Counted from the stretch's first letter, positions 19,009-29,321 are shown. The stretch: DNA of 64,000 bases from Pedobacter frigoris (GCF_005116445.1 NZ_SWBQ01000004.1:248001-312000); one strand, 5' to 3'. A program made the numbers and translations. Notes: generated by a model not told the origin, from the letters alone.

Positions 19009-19185
19009 ATGAAAAATCAACAAGACGTAAAGCATACCGGTAATGAGCAGGGAAAGTCTACTTCTGACCGTATGTATCATAATGCGAAACAAGATAAGAA
19101 ACAACAAGGCATAACAAATGGAGGCGGTCAGAGATCTGATCAGACATCTAACAAAGACAATGAACGGAAGCGCGAAAGAAATTGA
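19009..19185 (+). CDS. small, very hydrophilic protein (58 aa)
   Basis: ATG 19009 to TGA 19183-19185. The product is almost free of hydrophobic residues and rich in Lys, Gln, Asn, Asp, Gly and Arg (for example NAKQDKKQQG, NKDNERKRER), so probably disordered. It has its own upstream space of about 100 bases and a strong terminator 45 bases downstream, which supports it as a real monocistronic gene. I recognise no family; the composition recalls small stress-associated proteins, but that is only an impression. Confidence 0.5.
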   Translation: MKNQQDVKHTGNEQGKSTSDRMYHNAKQDKKQQGITNGGGQRSDQTSNKDNERKRERN

Positions 19186-19229
19186 TCCCTTATTGTATAC
19201 ATGAGGATAATATTCCTATTAATCCTGAA

Positions 19230-19256
19230 AGTGGCCCCAAAAGGGCCACTTTTTTA
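19230..19256 (+). terminator. terminator after the 58-aa ORF
   Basis: AGTGGCCC / GGGCCACT perfect 8-bp stem, five-base loop, followed by six T. Confidence 0.9.
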
Positions 19257-19343
19257 ATGGCATTGCGAACCAGGTTCACCATATACAAAGCTTTTATCAC
19301 AATTGAATTTCATTAACTTTGGATTTTAACCAACATATTTAGA

Positions 19344-21059
19344 ATGACCATTAAACATTACTTAGCAGTTGCCCTGTTTTTTTATACGGTGATATTTACC
19401 GGAATCCATGTACAAGCACAGCAAAAAGAATATTTGCAAATATTAGAAGAACAGAACGAGTGGGTAGATTCAGTTTTCAATAGATTGAGCAGACGCCAGA
19501 AAATAGCTCAGATGTTTTTTGTCAGGGCGCATACCAATATGGGTAAGGCGTATGAAGATTCTATCGGAATGGTCATTAAAAAGGAAAGAATCGGAGGTCT
19601 TGTATTTTTTCAGGGAGGCCCCGGCAGGCAAGCTATTTTGACCAATACCTATCAATCTTTATCAAGGGTTCCTCTGCTTATTGCTTCTGATGGAGAATGG
19701 GGGCTGGGCATGCGTTTGGACAGTACCATTTCATATCCTTATCAGATGGCGCTTGGAGCCATTCAAAATAAAGAGTTGCTTTATAAAATGGGTTTGGAAG
19801 TCGCTAAAGATTATAAGCGTATCGGTATGCATATGAATCTCGCACCTGATGTTGACGTAAATAATAATGCACAGAATCCAGTAATTAACTTCAGGTCCTT
19901 CGGTGAGAATAAGTACAATGTGACCGAGAAGGCAGGGGCTTATATGAAGGGAATGCAGGATGGCGGACTGTTGGTTAGTCTTAAACATTTTCCCGGTCAT
20001 GGGGATACGGATGTAGATTCTCATTATGACCTTCCTCAATTGAAGTTTACTAAAGCACGTCTTGATAGCCTGGAAATTTATCCCTTCAGGGAACTGATTA
20101 AGCAAGGCGCAGCCGGAGTGATGATCGCACACATGAACATACCTGCTCTGGATAATGCACCGAATATGCCTTCTACATTGTCTAAGCCAATTGTGACTGG
20201 GATCCTGAAAGAAGAGCTGGGATTTAAGGGCCTGATCATTTCAGACGCAATGGGAATGAAGGGCGTGGTCAAGTACTTCAAGGATGGAGAAGCAGATGTG
20301 ATGGGCGTTATTGCCGGGAATGATATACTTGAACTTTCTGAGAATAGCGACAGGGCAATCAAATTGGTCCGCAGAGCTGTAAGACAGGACAGGATCAGCA
20401 TGGAGAGAATAGATGAAAGTGTGAAAAAAATCCTCGCGGCAAAATATTGGACCGGTTTAAACCGTAAAGACACTGTTGATGAAAACAATGTACTTCAGGG
20501 AGTGACAAGGCCTGAAAGTCTGGCTTTGCTCCGGCAATTGGCTGATGCATCGATGACGATGTTGAGAGGTAAATCTGCTATCCAAAGCCTATCTATAGAC
20601 AAGCGTACAGTAATCATCAGTATTGGTACTCCTAATGTAACTACATTTCAGCGAGAACTTGGCGCCTACTATAAAAATGCAATTTTCTATACATTGGACA
20701 AAAATGCAACGGCCAATGAAATTGCAAAGGTTTTACGGGAACTTAAGGCATTTGATCAGATCATCATCGGAATTCATGATACACGTACGCGTCCTGGTAA
20801 TGGCATGGTTTTAAGCGCCGATCTGAAAATGTTTATTAAGGATATGTCATTGAGTAGTGCGGTATTTGCATTATTTGCAAACCCTTATAACCTGTCGGCA
20901 TTGCCTGGACTGGAAAATAGCAAGGCCTTGCTGGTAGCTTATCAGAAGGAAGATTTTATGCAACAGGCAGCTGCAGCTGTGTTTAAGAACCAATTGATCC
21001 CTACAGGTAAACTGCCTGTTACTGTGAATGGGGTTTTTAAATACGGCGACGGTCAGTAA
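19344..21059 (+). CDS. glycoside hydrolase family 3 protein (NagZ-like beta-N-acetylhexosaminidase)
   Basis: Exported GH3 enzyme, 571 aa, with a signal peptide ending VQAQ near residue 27. The TIM-barrel domain holds the N-acetylhexosaminidase signature KHFPGHGDTDVDSHYDLP, whose loop carries the acid/base His of NagZ-type enzymes, and the nucleophile Asp in IISDAMGMKG. A second alpha/beta domain occupies about 395-571. Bacteroidota often fuse such enzymes to a C-terminal beta-lactamase-like domain; here none follows. Likely role: peptidoglycan or amino-sugar glycoside cleavage in the periplasm. A TAACTTTG -7 element lies at 19314-19321. Confidence 0.88.
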   Translation: MTIKHYLAVALFFYTVIFTGIHVQAQQKEYLQILEEQNEWVDSVFNRLSRRQKIAQMFFVRAHTNMGKAYEDSIGMVIKKERIGGLVFFQGGPGRQAILTNTYQSLSRVPLLIASDGEWGLGMRLDSTISYPYQMALGAIQNKELLYKMGLEVAKDYKRIGMHMNLAPDVDVNNNAQNPVINFRSFGENKYNVTEKAGAYMKGMQDGGLLVSLKHFPGHGDTDVDSHYDLPQLKFTKARLDSLEIYPFRELIKQGAAGVMIAHMNIPALDNAPNMPSTLSKPIVTGILKEELGFKGLIISDAMGMKGVVKYFKDGEADVMGVIAGNDILELSENSDRAIKLVRRAVRQDRISMERIDESVKKILAAKYWTGLNRKDTVDENNVLQGVTRPESLALLRQLADASMTMLRGKSAIQSLSIDKRTVIISIGTPNVTTFQRELGAYYKNAIFYTLDKNATANEIAKVLRELKAFDQIIIGIHDTRTRPGNGMVLSADLKMFIKDMSLSSAVFALFANPYNLSALPGLENSKALLVAYQKEDFMQQAAAAVFKNQLIPTGKLPVTVNGVFKYGDGQ

Positions 21060-21550
21060 GCATTGTTCTCCGGCTTAATCGCCGCTACTGTCCAGCCTTT
21101 GAGGAAGTCCATTACTTTTTTTACACTATGGCCTTTGCCTTCTTCAAGATAGGCAGAATTTTGGATGTGGATGGCTTTGCCATTCCCATCCAGAATTACA
21201 AATACAGGAAAGCCAAAGCGTCCAGGGTAACCTAAGCTAGCCAAAACAGCGGCATTTTTATTTTCCTGACTGTAGTTTACCAATACTGTTTCGTAATTCG
21301 AGTTGAGATAAGTCTTTAGTTCCGGAGTTTCTTCTACCAGTTTATGAAATGCAATACACCAGCCGCACCAGTTGCCGCCAACCTGTAAAAACACATGCTT
21401 ACCGGCCTTTTTTGCTTTAGCAACAGCAGCATCGATATCTGCACGGGCATTTGCCTGCGGATTGTAAAGGTTAACTGCCTGCTTTTTTTCCTGAGCAAAT
21501 CCTGCTGTTGAGAGGAATATTGCTATAAATAATATGAGAATCCTTTTCAT
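21053..21550 (-). CDS. exported thioredoxin-family protein
   Basis: Periplasmic thioredoxin-like fold, 165 aa. Signal peptide at residues 1-19 (ending GFAQ). The active site is Cys62-Gly-Trp-Cys65 in GNWCGWCIAFHKL, a DUF255/thioredoxin_7-like variant of the usual CGPC. The conserved cis-Pro region appears as GRFGFPVFVILDGNG. Probably a disulfide reductase or thiol oxidoreductase. It converges on the GH3 gene and overlaps its 3' end by seven bases. Confidence 0.87.
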   Translation of the reverse strand: MKRILILFIAIFLSTAGFAQEKKQAVNLYNPQANARADIDAAVAKAKKAGKHVFLQVGGNWCGWCIAFHKLVEETPELKTYLNSNYETVLVNYSQENKNAAVLASLGYPGRFGFPVFVILDGNGKAIHIQNSAYLEEGKGHSVKKVMDFLKGWTVAAIKPENNAY

Positions 21551-21602
21551 CTGTATATATTTAATTTTAATGGTGAATTTATAAATTACTTGTCAACTAT
21601 CT

Positions 21603-22256
21603 ATGCAATTTTTTAATATCCACACACATCATTCAGGGAAGAGCGAAAATGTACTGAGCATTCAAAGCTTTTCACTCACAGATTATTCGTTGGTATTGCC
21701 TCCGTATGACCCGATATCTGTGGGTCTCCATCCCTGGTATGCTGGTAAGGAGCGGTTTGATGTAGATTTTGAAAGACTGGGTGAGGCAGCGCAACGACCA
21801 AATGTAAAGATGATCGGCGAATGTGGCCTGGACAGGTTGAAGGGAGAACCGTTGCCGGATCAGATCCTAATGCTTGAAAAGCATATTGGTTTGGCTGAAA
21901 GCATAAAAAAACCTCTGATTTTGCATTGCGTAAGGGCTTTCCCGGAATTAATGGCTGTTAAGGATAAAATGAAAGTAACAGTTCCAATGGTGATACATGG
22001 GTTTAATAAGCATGAAAATCTTGGCAGAAAGCTATTGGAAAAGGGCTTTGTATTGTCTTTTGGGGCGGCTATTTTAAAAGCGGATTCAGGCGCTTCGAAA
22101 TTGATTCAAAGTACTGACAACTTTTTCCTGGAGACTGATGATTCGGAAGTTACGATTGAAGAAATCTATGAAACAGCTGCCAATTTGAAAAAATGTTACG
22201 TGGAAGATCTTAAAGCACGTATTTTTGCCGACTGGAAAAAATTAACATATGTCTGA
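21603..22256 (+). CDS. TatD-family metal-dependent hydrolase
   Basis: TIM-barrel metallo-hydrolase, 217 aa, related to TatD DNases. The N-terminal metal motif HxH appears as NIHTHHS, with the Glu ligand in GECGLDR, and the later His and Asp in LHCVRAF, VIHGFN and ETDDS. It is shorter than canonical TatD (about 260 aa), as in a Bacteroidota subgroup. It overlaps tcdA by eight bases, implying coupled translation. Confidence 0.87.
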   Translation: MQFFNIHTHHSGKSENVLSIQSFSLTDYSLVLPPYDPISVGLHPWYAGKERFDVDFERLGEAAQRPNVKMIGECGLDRLKGEPLPDQILMLEKHIGLAESIKKPLILHCVRAFPELMAVKDKMKVTVPMVIHGFNKHENLGRKLLEKGFVLSFGAAILKADSGASKLIQSTDNFFLETDDSEVTIEEIYETAANLKKCYVEDLKARIFADWKKLTYV

Positions 22257-23043
22257 CGTTACTTGGCTTTCTCGTTCTGCTTTACTGTTAGGCGATGATG
22301 GTATCGCAAAATTAAAAAGTAAGCATGTTTTGGTGATTGGATTGGGGGGAGTAGGTTCTTTTGCCGCCGAATTCATTTGTCGATCTGGGATAGGAGAGAT
22401 GACCATTGTTGATGGTGACGTCGTTGATCCCAGTAATCGGAACAGGCAGTTGCCGGCACTGGCTACCAACCATGGAGTAGCTAAGTCATCTATTATGGAG
22501 GAGCGTTTGCTATCCATTAATCCCGATTTGAAACTACATGTAGTCAGCGCTTTTCTTACACCTGAGAAGTGCCGTGAATTGCTGGAGAATAAATATGATT
22601 ATGTGATGGATTGCATTGATAGTGTGATGCCTAAGATCACTTTGTTAAATACGGCGCTTGAAAAAAACCTGCCAATCGTAAGCTCTATGGGTGCGGGGGG
22701 TAAAATGGATCCGACAAAGTTACAAGTGACGTATCTGCCGGATACCTATCAGTGTGTATTTGCAAGTTATATCCGTAAGCGCTTACGCAAAGCGCCAAAT
22801 ACAGAAAAGGTCAAAGCAGTATTCTCAACTGAAGAAACGAACAGGGATTCATTGATCCTGACTGACGGGAGTAATTTTAAGCGTTCGGCTTATGGGACCG
22901 TCTCTTATTTGCCGGCAGCTTTTGGTGGTGTCTGTGCTTCTGTCGTAATCCGTGATTTACTTGGGCATCCAATAGAAATGGCAGAGCGTCCATTACGGAT
23001 CAGAAGGAAAGTTGTGGTAAAAAAGAAGAAATCCAAACCCTGA
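22249..23043 (+). CDS. tcdA: tRNA threonylcarbamoyladenosine dehydratase
   Basis: E1-like ATP-dependent enzyme that cyclises t6A37 of tRNA to ct6A. The nucleotide-binding GLGGVGSFAAEFICRSGIG lies near residues 31-49, the ThiF/E1 Arg region SNRNRQLPA follows, and the acidic motif DCIDS is near residue 123. It has 264 aa and ends in a very basic tail (RRKVVVKKKKSKP). It starts within the 3' end of the TatD-like gene. The usual C-terminal cysteine region differs slightly, but the overall fit is good. Confidence 0.9.
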   Translation: MSDVTWLSRSALLLGDDGIAKLKSKHVLVIGLGGVGSFAAEFICRSGIGEMTIVDGDVVDPSNRNRQLPALATNHGVAKSSIMEERLLSINPDLKLHVVSAFLTPEKCRELLENKYDYVMDCIDSVMPKITLLNTALEKNLPIVSSMGAGGKMDPTKLQVTYLPDTYQCVFASYIRKRLRKAPNTEKVKAVFSTEETNRDSLILTDGSNFKRSAYGTVSYLPAAFGGVCASVVIRDLLGHPIEMAERPLRIRRKVVVKKKKSKP

Positions 23044-23092
23044 TTTTTCAACGTTTTTAGCAATTGGCCTATTATTATTTTAACTTTAGCTA

Positions 23093-26000
23093 ATGGCCAT
23101 TAAACCACTCAAAATTCTGCAGGCATCTGCCGGATCAGGAAAAACATTTAGCCTTACTGCGCATTACCTGACACTATTATTGTCAGGCGAAACGAAATAC
23201 AGGGAGATTCTTGCTGTAACTTTTACCAACAAAGCTACGGAGGAAATGAAGACCCGGATCATGGAGGTGTTAAAAGGTTTTGCTGAAGGCGACCCGTCTA
23301 AAAAGATCAATGATTATCGGGAAATTGTATTGAGATCACATCCAGATCTTGATCCCGAGCTGTTGAAAAGCAAATCGGATAGGATTTACAGAAAAATATT
23401 ACATGATTACAGCCGCTTCTCCGTAAGCACTATAGATGGGTTTGTGCAAAAAGTAATCCGTGGCTTTGCTTTTGAACTGGGCCTGGATACAGGCTATGGC
23501 CTGGAGATGAACTACGATAAAGTAAAAAACGAACTCGCTGAACGTCTGGACAAAGCGCTCGATAAAAATCCTGTTTTGCTGCAATGGATTATAGATCTGG
23601 CGCTGGACAGGATTAATAACAACCTTAGCTGGAACTATAAGCGGGAGTTGATAGAATTGACTAATGAAATCTTTAAGGAACGTTACCAGCCCTTTGAAAA
23701 CGCGATAAAAGGTTTGGGTGATGCCGCTGATCTGGATACACTTTTTAAAGACTATAATAAGGTTACCCGCCTGGGAATTGAGACCTTTGAAAATTCAATT
23801 ACCTCGCTTGCAGCCGAAGCTATGGAGCTATTTCATGTGGAAGGTTTAACGGTAGACGATCTGAAGGGTAAGTCGCGTTCTCCCCTGATGGCGTTACCAA
23901 AAATTATTGAAGGTGACTTGAGCAAGGTAAGTAGTCTGGAAAAACTCGTAGATGAACCGGAACAATGGTTTCAGAAAGGAGCGGATACTTCGGCCTATTT
24001 TGAGTTGAACCCTATTATCTCCAGGTTAGTGACGACTTATAAGACAGGTTTGTCCGGTTACTTGTTAGCCATTGCTTTCAATAAGAACCTGTATTACCTA
24101 CGGCTCATGCAGGAGATGGCTGTGTTGTTAAAAGAATATAGAAATGAAAGTCCGAACTTGCTGATCAGTGATGCGCAGACCTTACTTAAGGGAATTACCG
24201 ATGATGCTGATGATAATCCTTCATTCATCTGGGAGAAAATGGGCAACAGGTTTCGTAATTTCCTGTTCGACGAGTTTCAGGATACCTCCTCGAACCAGTG
24301 GGGAAGTTTTAAATCATTATTGACTAACGCGCTTGCCTCTCCAGGGGGTAAGTTGACCGACCATTTGATCGTTGGTGATACCAAGCAGTCTATTTACAGG
24401 TGGCGTAATGGCGATTGGAATATCCTGCATCAGCAGGCAAAACAAGATGTAAAGATTCATAATGTAGTAGAAGAAAGTCTGGAGGAAAACTATCGCAGTA
24501 CCAAAAATATCATTGAATTTAATAACAACCTCTTTAAAAAGCTGCCGCAGTTCATGCAGACTCATTTAAATGGGACCATCGCAGAGCAGAACCAGCCGGA
24601 AGTCCTAAACTGGTGGAATGACCGGCATTTTGACCGGATTGTAACAGATGTGTATGCGGAGGCTGAACAAAAGACCACGCCTTTTACATTAGAAGGCGGT
24701 ACGATAAATTTAAATGTCTTTAAAAATGACCTGGAAGGGAATGCCCTGACAAAAGTTAGTTTCAGGACACTGGCCCTTGATAAAATTGTTGTTGAGTTGA
24801 AGAAAATGTTCGGTGTCAGAAATTACAAACCTAAAGACGTATGTGTATTGGTTCGTTCAAATTCTGAGGCAATTGCTGCGGTAGAAACTTTAATGCAAAA
24901 TGGCATAGATGTGATTTCCGGTGAAGCTTTATTGCTGACTAACAATACCGCTGTAAAACTCATCACGAATACCTTACAGGCGATGGTGGGATTGGCTGAA
25001 AATACAGCCTTGTACAAAGCAAACTGCATAAGCCTATATGCTCAGCTCCGACAAAGAACAGTTAATCCAGCTGATTTTTTTTCTCTTAAGTTTAAAACAC
25101 TGGACCAGTTATCCGATCTTTTGCCGTCGGATTTATGTGAACACTGGCAAAGCTGGATGCAGCAGCCACTTCCGGCATTGTTGGAGAAGATCATTACCGC
25201 TTATGCTTTAAATGAAGAACACAACAACTCACATCTGCCATACCTGCTTGCCCTGCGTGATCTGGCTGGAAGTTTTGCTTTGCATGGCGAAAAGGGCATT
25301 GCGGCTTTCCTGAACTATTGGGAAGAAGAAGGCTTAAGAAAAACACTGCCGTCTTCTGACAATACAGATGCTGTTCAGGTCATCACCATTCATAAATCAA
25401 AAGGCCTTGCATTTAAGGCTGTCATGGTTCCATTCTGCAATTGGGATATTAACGGGAAACCCAACGGGATTTTTTGGGTGCCTGCAGCTGATACGCCTTA
25501 TCACCATTTGCACAGCATTCCACTAAAGTATAGTAAGGATCTTGGCAGTTCCAGTGTTGCGAAGCCCTATTTTGAAGAATTGCTATATAACAATATGGAT
25601 GCGCTGAATATGTTGTACGTAGCAACTACGAGAGCAAAAGAGTATTTGTATATCAGTACTATGGGTAAGAAAACTGCTACAATCACGAATATCGGTGATC
25701 TGCTCTCAAAAGTTTTTGAAGGGCAGCTTTCTGAAGAAGGTAATTACAAGATTGATGATATGGTTCCGGTTCAGCTTGAAAAACAATCACCTCTGAATGA
25801 GATTGAACTGGATAATTACCCGGTTTCTAATCGTTTGAGTCAGGTGTTTGATGCAAGTTTAAAACGCAGGGAAATTGATCTGCTGACAGGAGAGAGTCCT
25901 GGAAGGACCGGTACAATTCTTCATGAGGTGCTGGCAATAGCCAATGATGAAAAACAGGCAGAAGAGGTTCTGCAAAACCTGATGCTGGAAGGGGTTTTCA

Positions 26001-26320
26001 AAGTAGCCGAACTACCTTTCTTAAAAACCCAGGCAGTCTCGGTGCTGCAGCATAAGGGGTTACAGGAGATACTGAAGAGAAGCGAACAAAGCCTGAATGA
26101 AAGAAGTATTATAGATGCTGAAGGAAAAACATACAGGCCTGATAAAGTACTTGTAAATGGAGATGAGGTTACTGTAATAGATTATAAATTCACACAACAG
26201 GAAAGCAATAGTCATATTGTACAGGTAGATCATTACAAAAGCCTGCTCCTTGCAATGGGCTATACGAAGGTAAATACTTATTTGTTTTATGCGTCCAGCG
26301 GACAGTTAAAATTAGTGTAA
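23093..26320 (+). CDS. AddA-like UvrD-family helicase with C-terminal RecB nuclease domain
   Basis: Large subunit of an AddAB-type end-resection enzyme for double-strand break repair. Walker A ASAGSGKT lies near residue 12, Walker B DEFQDTS near 392-398, motif III GDTKQSIYRWR shortly after, and motif V/VI includes VITIHKSKGLAFK and YVATTRAKEYLY. The nuclease domain near the C-terminus carries RPDKVLV and VIDYKF (about 1028). 1075 aa. The ATG of the next gene overlaps its stop codon (TAATG), so the two subunits are coupled. Confidence 0.9.
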   Translation: MAIKPLKILQASAGSGKTFSLTAHYLTLLLSGETKYREILAVTFTNKATEEMKTRIMEVLKGFAEGDPSKKINDYREIVLRSHPDLDPELLKSKSDRIYRKILHDYSRFSVSTIDGFVQKVIRGFAFELGLDTGYGLEMNYDKVKNELAERLDKALDKNPVLLQWIIDLALDRINNNLSWNYKRELIELTNEIFKERYQPFENAIKGLGDAADLDTLFKDYNKVTRLGIETFENSITSLAAEAMELFHVEGLTVDDLKGKSRSPLMALPKIIEGDLSKVSSLEKLVDEPEQWFQKGADTSAYFELNPIISRLVTTYKTGLSGYLLAIAFNKNLYYLRLMQEMAVLLKEYRNESPNLLISDAQTLLKGITDDADDNPSFIWEKMGNRFRNFLFDEFQDTSSNQWGSFKSLLTNALASPGGKLTDHLIVGDTKQSIYRWRNGDWNILHQQAKQDVKIHNVVEESLEENYRSTKNIIEFNNNLFKKLPQFMQTHLNGTIAEQNQPEVLNWWNDRHFDRIVTDVYAEAEQKTTPFTLEGGTINLNVFKNDLEGNALTKVSFRTLALDKIVVELKKMFGVRNYKPKDVCVLVRSNSEAIAAVETLMQNGIDVISGEALLLTNNTAVKLITNTLQAMVGLAENTALYKANCISLYAQLRQRTVNPADFFSLKFKTLDQLSDLLPSDLCEHWQSWMQQPLPALLEKIITAYALNEEHNNSHLPYLLALRDLAGSFALHGEKGIAAFLNYWEEEGLRKTLPSSDNTDAVQVITIHKSKGLAFKAVMVPFCNWDINGKPNGIFWVPAADTPYHHLHSIPLKYSKDLGSSSVAKPYFEELLYNNMDALNMLYVATTRAKEYLYISTMGKKTATITNIGDLLSKVFEGQLSEEGNYKIDDMVPVQLEKQSPLNEIELDNYPVSNRLSQVFDASLKRREIDLLTGESPGRTGTILHEVLAIANDEKQAEEVLQNLMLEGVFKVAELPFLKTQAVSVLQHKGLQEILKRSEQSLNERSIIDAEGKTYRPDKVLVNGDEVTVIDYKFTQQESNSHIVQVDHYKSLLLAMGYTKVNTYLFYASSGQLKLV

Positions 26321-29244
26321 TGATGAATGAGGAGCGAGAATTAAAACCATTTTTGAAAGAAGTTGCAGAAGATCTGGTCGCCAGATTAGGAGGAGACCTT
26401 CAGGATGCCGCAATTGTGTTCAATAATAAAAGGCCTGTTGCTTACCTGCAGCATTACCTGGCGCAGGAGATTGGAAAGCCATTTTGGAGTCCTTCTTTTT
26501 TTACTATCCAGGAATTTTTTGCATTGTCTTCCGAACGTAAGGTTGCGGACTCATTTACCCAATTCTTTATATTGCACCAGAAATACAATGAGATTGCCTT
26601 ACAAGATGGAGAAGCGGCAATAGAGCCTGCTAAGTTTTACCCCATAGCAAGGGTGATATTGAGTGACTTTGCGCAGATTGACAATGATCTGGTAAATGCT
26701 GAAAAGATCTTTGAACAGCTGGAAGAATTTGCAACCGTAGATTACCAGTTTGACTATTTAAGTGAGGAGCAGCAGGAGTTTCTGAAAGGTTTCTGGAGTT
26801 CTTACTCTGAAGGTAAGCATAAAAAGCAGCAGGAGCAGTTTATAAAAATGTGGCAACGCATGCCGAAACTCTATAAGGCTTATCATCAGGGACTTAAAGA
26901 AAAGGGACTAACGACTATGGGGCAAATCTACCGTCAGCTTGCAGAAGGAAAGGCTGAATTACCTGAGTTTATAGCGCCTTTTCTGAAAAGTAAATTGGCG
27001 TTTGTTGGATTCAATGCATTAAGCAAAGCAGAAGCTGTAATATTTAAACGCTGGCAGGATCAGCAACACACGTTATTTTATTTTGATACTGATGCTTATT
27101 ACCTGAAGGACAGCATTCAGGAAGCAGGTCTTTTTTTAAGAAGGAATTTTGAAACCACAGGATTGATCAATGTCTTAAACAACAACAGGGAATTGATCAG
27201 GGCAAATCAGAAAGTCATCAATGTTTATAAGACACAGGGACAGGTTGCCCAGGCAAAAATATTAAATACCGCATTACAAAAAGATTACCCATTACTTAAA
27301 GAAAGTGATCATGCCGGGAAGATTGCACTTATTCTTGCGGACGAAAGTTTGCTGATGCCTGTTTTGCAAACTATACCAACACATTATCAGATAGATGGGG
27401 TGCAGTTTCCGATCAATATCAATGTTACCATGGGGTATCCGCTGGTCGCCTCATCTATATTCGGATTAGCAGATTTATGGCTCAGTGTACAGGCTCAGCT
27501 CATTCAGGGTGAAAAAGAAACGGTGTACCATAGAGAAGTAGAAGCTTTTTTATCCCATCCGCTGACAGGTATCAATGAAAAGCTACGCAGTAAGATCCAG
27601 CAAAAGTTACTTGCCGAACAACTTGCAGAGGTCCCTCTGGCAAGGCTTCAAAGTCAGAAGGGCCTGTTGGCTATGTTTTTTACTAAAATCGAAAATGGAA
27701 CAGCTGCAACAAATACCTTACAGAAGATATTTAAAAAGGTCTTTGAACAGCAATTGGCAGATAAGAGTCTGAGGCAAACTGAAGCTGATCTTTTTATAGC
27801 AGCAATTAAGGAGCTCAATCGCCTGCATGATGCCCTTGCTGATTACCTGCCGAAGCTGACAACCTCCAAAGAATTGTCTTTTGTATTGTCTCTGATCCAG
27901 AAGGCTGTACAAGGGATTTCTGTGCCGCTCACCGGAGAGCCCCTTCAGGGTATTCAGGTAATGGGTTTGCTGGAGAGCAGAAGTCTTGACTTTGAGCATA
28001 TTTACATATTGGGCGTAAACGAAGGCCTTTTGCCGCAGACAAGTGTTTCTCCAAGTTTTATTCCTGACAGTATCCGCAGGGCATATGGTTTGCCTGTGCT
28101 GGAAAATCAGGATGCCATCTCTGCTTATATGTTTTATCGCCTGCTTCAGCGCGCTAAGCAGGTAAGTATGGTGTATAATGCGCAGGCAGACGATACCAAT
28201 ACCGGTGAGCCAACCCGGTTTCTGAAGCAGCTGGAGTATGAAAGTGGCTATACATTTAATTATCTGGAACATAAGCAAAGGATCAGTATTGAGAAAAAAC
28301 AACCAATCGTAATTCCTAAGGATGAAAAGGTGATGGCGGTATTGAATAGATATTTAAATGGCGAGATTGGGCTTTCTGCCTCGGCATTGACGACCTACAT
28401 CAATTGTCCATTACAGTTTTTTTACCGTTACATCGCTAAAATTGAGGAGCCCAAAGAGATCTCTGAAAACCTGGAAGCCAATTATATCGGATCCATGCTA
28501 CATTTTGTGCTGGAAACCTTTTATCAGGATTTGAGAAGTACGGATATCAATATCACCAGGGAAAGGATTGCAGAATATCGTAAAAAAGTCCCGGAATTAG
28601 CCTTAAGGGCTTTTTCACAGGTGATGTTTGAAAATGAAAATTACCAGGTTCTGCACAACGGCATGCAAAAGGTCGTGCTGGCAATAGTTGAGGAGTACGC
28701 AAACCTCATATTGGATTATGATGAAAATGAAGCTCCTTTTGAAATTCTTTCATTGGAACAGAAAGATCAGGTGTCCTTCGGTTTTAAATTAAATGGAGCA
28801 GATAAAAAGATCATGCTTCATGGAATCATAGATCGCATAGACCGTAAGAATGGCGTCACAAGGATCGTTGACTATAAAACAGGTAGCGACATCTTGCGAT
28901 ATAGTAATCTCGAAGATGTTTTTGATACCAATGGGAATAAGCAAAACAAAGCATTAGTGCAAACGCTGTTTTATACCTATGTCTTTGAACAGGCAAACGG
29001 TCATCAGCTGGTTGAGCCTAACTTATATAGTATCCGGAATATGCGAAAGGAAGGCACCTTTTTTATAGAAGGAAGGGATAAGGTGAAGTTAAGCGGGGCT
29101 TACCTGGAGACCGTAAAAGACGAATTCGTCGGCTTTATGCAGGCAAAGCTTGCTGAACTATTTGACCAACAGGTACCTTTTGTCCGGAGTGAAAATGAAG
29201 CTGCCTTTGCCTTCTCTCCATATTTAACTTTGTGTGGATTGTAA
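26320..29244 (+). CDS. AddB-like PD-(D/E)XK nuclease subunit
   Basis: Partner of the upstream helicase-nuclease, 974 aa. The N-terminal part resembles an inactivated helicase (no Walker A; instead VFNNKRPVAYLQHYL). The C-terminal nuclease has SALTTYINCPLQFFYRY near residue 690, GSMLHFVLETFY, and the catalytic RIVDYKTGS near 848. Classical AddB places four Cys around this domain to hold an iron-sulfur cluster; here I see only Cys in NCPLQ and the terminal LCGL, so the cluster seems absent. ATG at 26320 or 26323. Confidence 0.87.
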   Translation: MMNEERELKPFLKEVAEDLVARLGGDLQDAAIVFNNKRPVAYLQHYLAQEIGKPFWSPSFFTIQEFFALSSERKVADSFTQFFILHQKYNEIALQDGEAAIEPAKFYPIARVILSDFAQIDNDLVNAEKIFEQLEEFATVDYQFDYLSEEQQEFLKGFWSSYSEGKHKKQQEQFIKMWQRMPKLYKAYHQGLKEKGLTTMGQIYRQLAEGKAELPEFIAPFLKSKLAFVGFNALSKAEAVIFKRWQDQQHTLFYFDTDAYYLKDSIQEAGLFLRRNFETTGLINVLNNNRELIRANQKVINVYKTQGQVAQAKILNTALQKDYPLLKESDHAGKIALILADESLLMPVLQTIPTHYQIDGVQFPININVTMGYPLVASSIFGLADLWLSVQAQLIQGEKETVYHREVEAFLSHPLTGINEKLRSKIQQKLLAEQLAEVPLARLQSQKGLLAMFFTKIENGTAATNTLQKIFKKVFEQQLADKSLRQTEADLFIAAIKELNRLHDALADYLPKLTTSKELSFVLSLIQKAVQGISVPLTGEPLQGIQVMGLLESRSLDFEHIYILGVNEGLLPQTSVSPSFIPDSIRRAYGLPVLENQDAISAYMFYRLLQRAKQVSMVYNAQADDTNTGEPTRFLKQLEYESGYTFNYLEHKQRISIEKKQPIVIPKDEKVMAVLNRYLNGEIGLSASALTTYINCPLQFFYRYIAKIEEPKEISENLEANYIGSMLHFVLETFYQDLRSTDINITRERIAEYRKKVPELALRAFSQVMFENENYQVLHNGMQKVVLAIVEEYANLILDYDENEAPFEILSLEQKDQVSFGFKLNGADKKIMLHGIIDRIDRKNGVTRIVDYKTGSDILRYSNLEDVFDTNGNKQNKALVQTLFYTYVFEQANGHQLVEPNLYSIRNMRKEGTFFIEGRDKVKLSGAYLETVKDEFVGFMQAKLAELFDQQVPFVRSENEAAFAFSPYLTLCGL

Positions 29245-29321
29245 ATTGCCAAATTATTTTGGCCGTTTGCAGGGTTCCAAAGTGTAATTAAAACACTACT
29301 TTATAATTAAATTACAATAAC

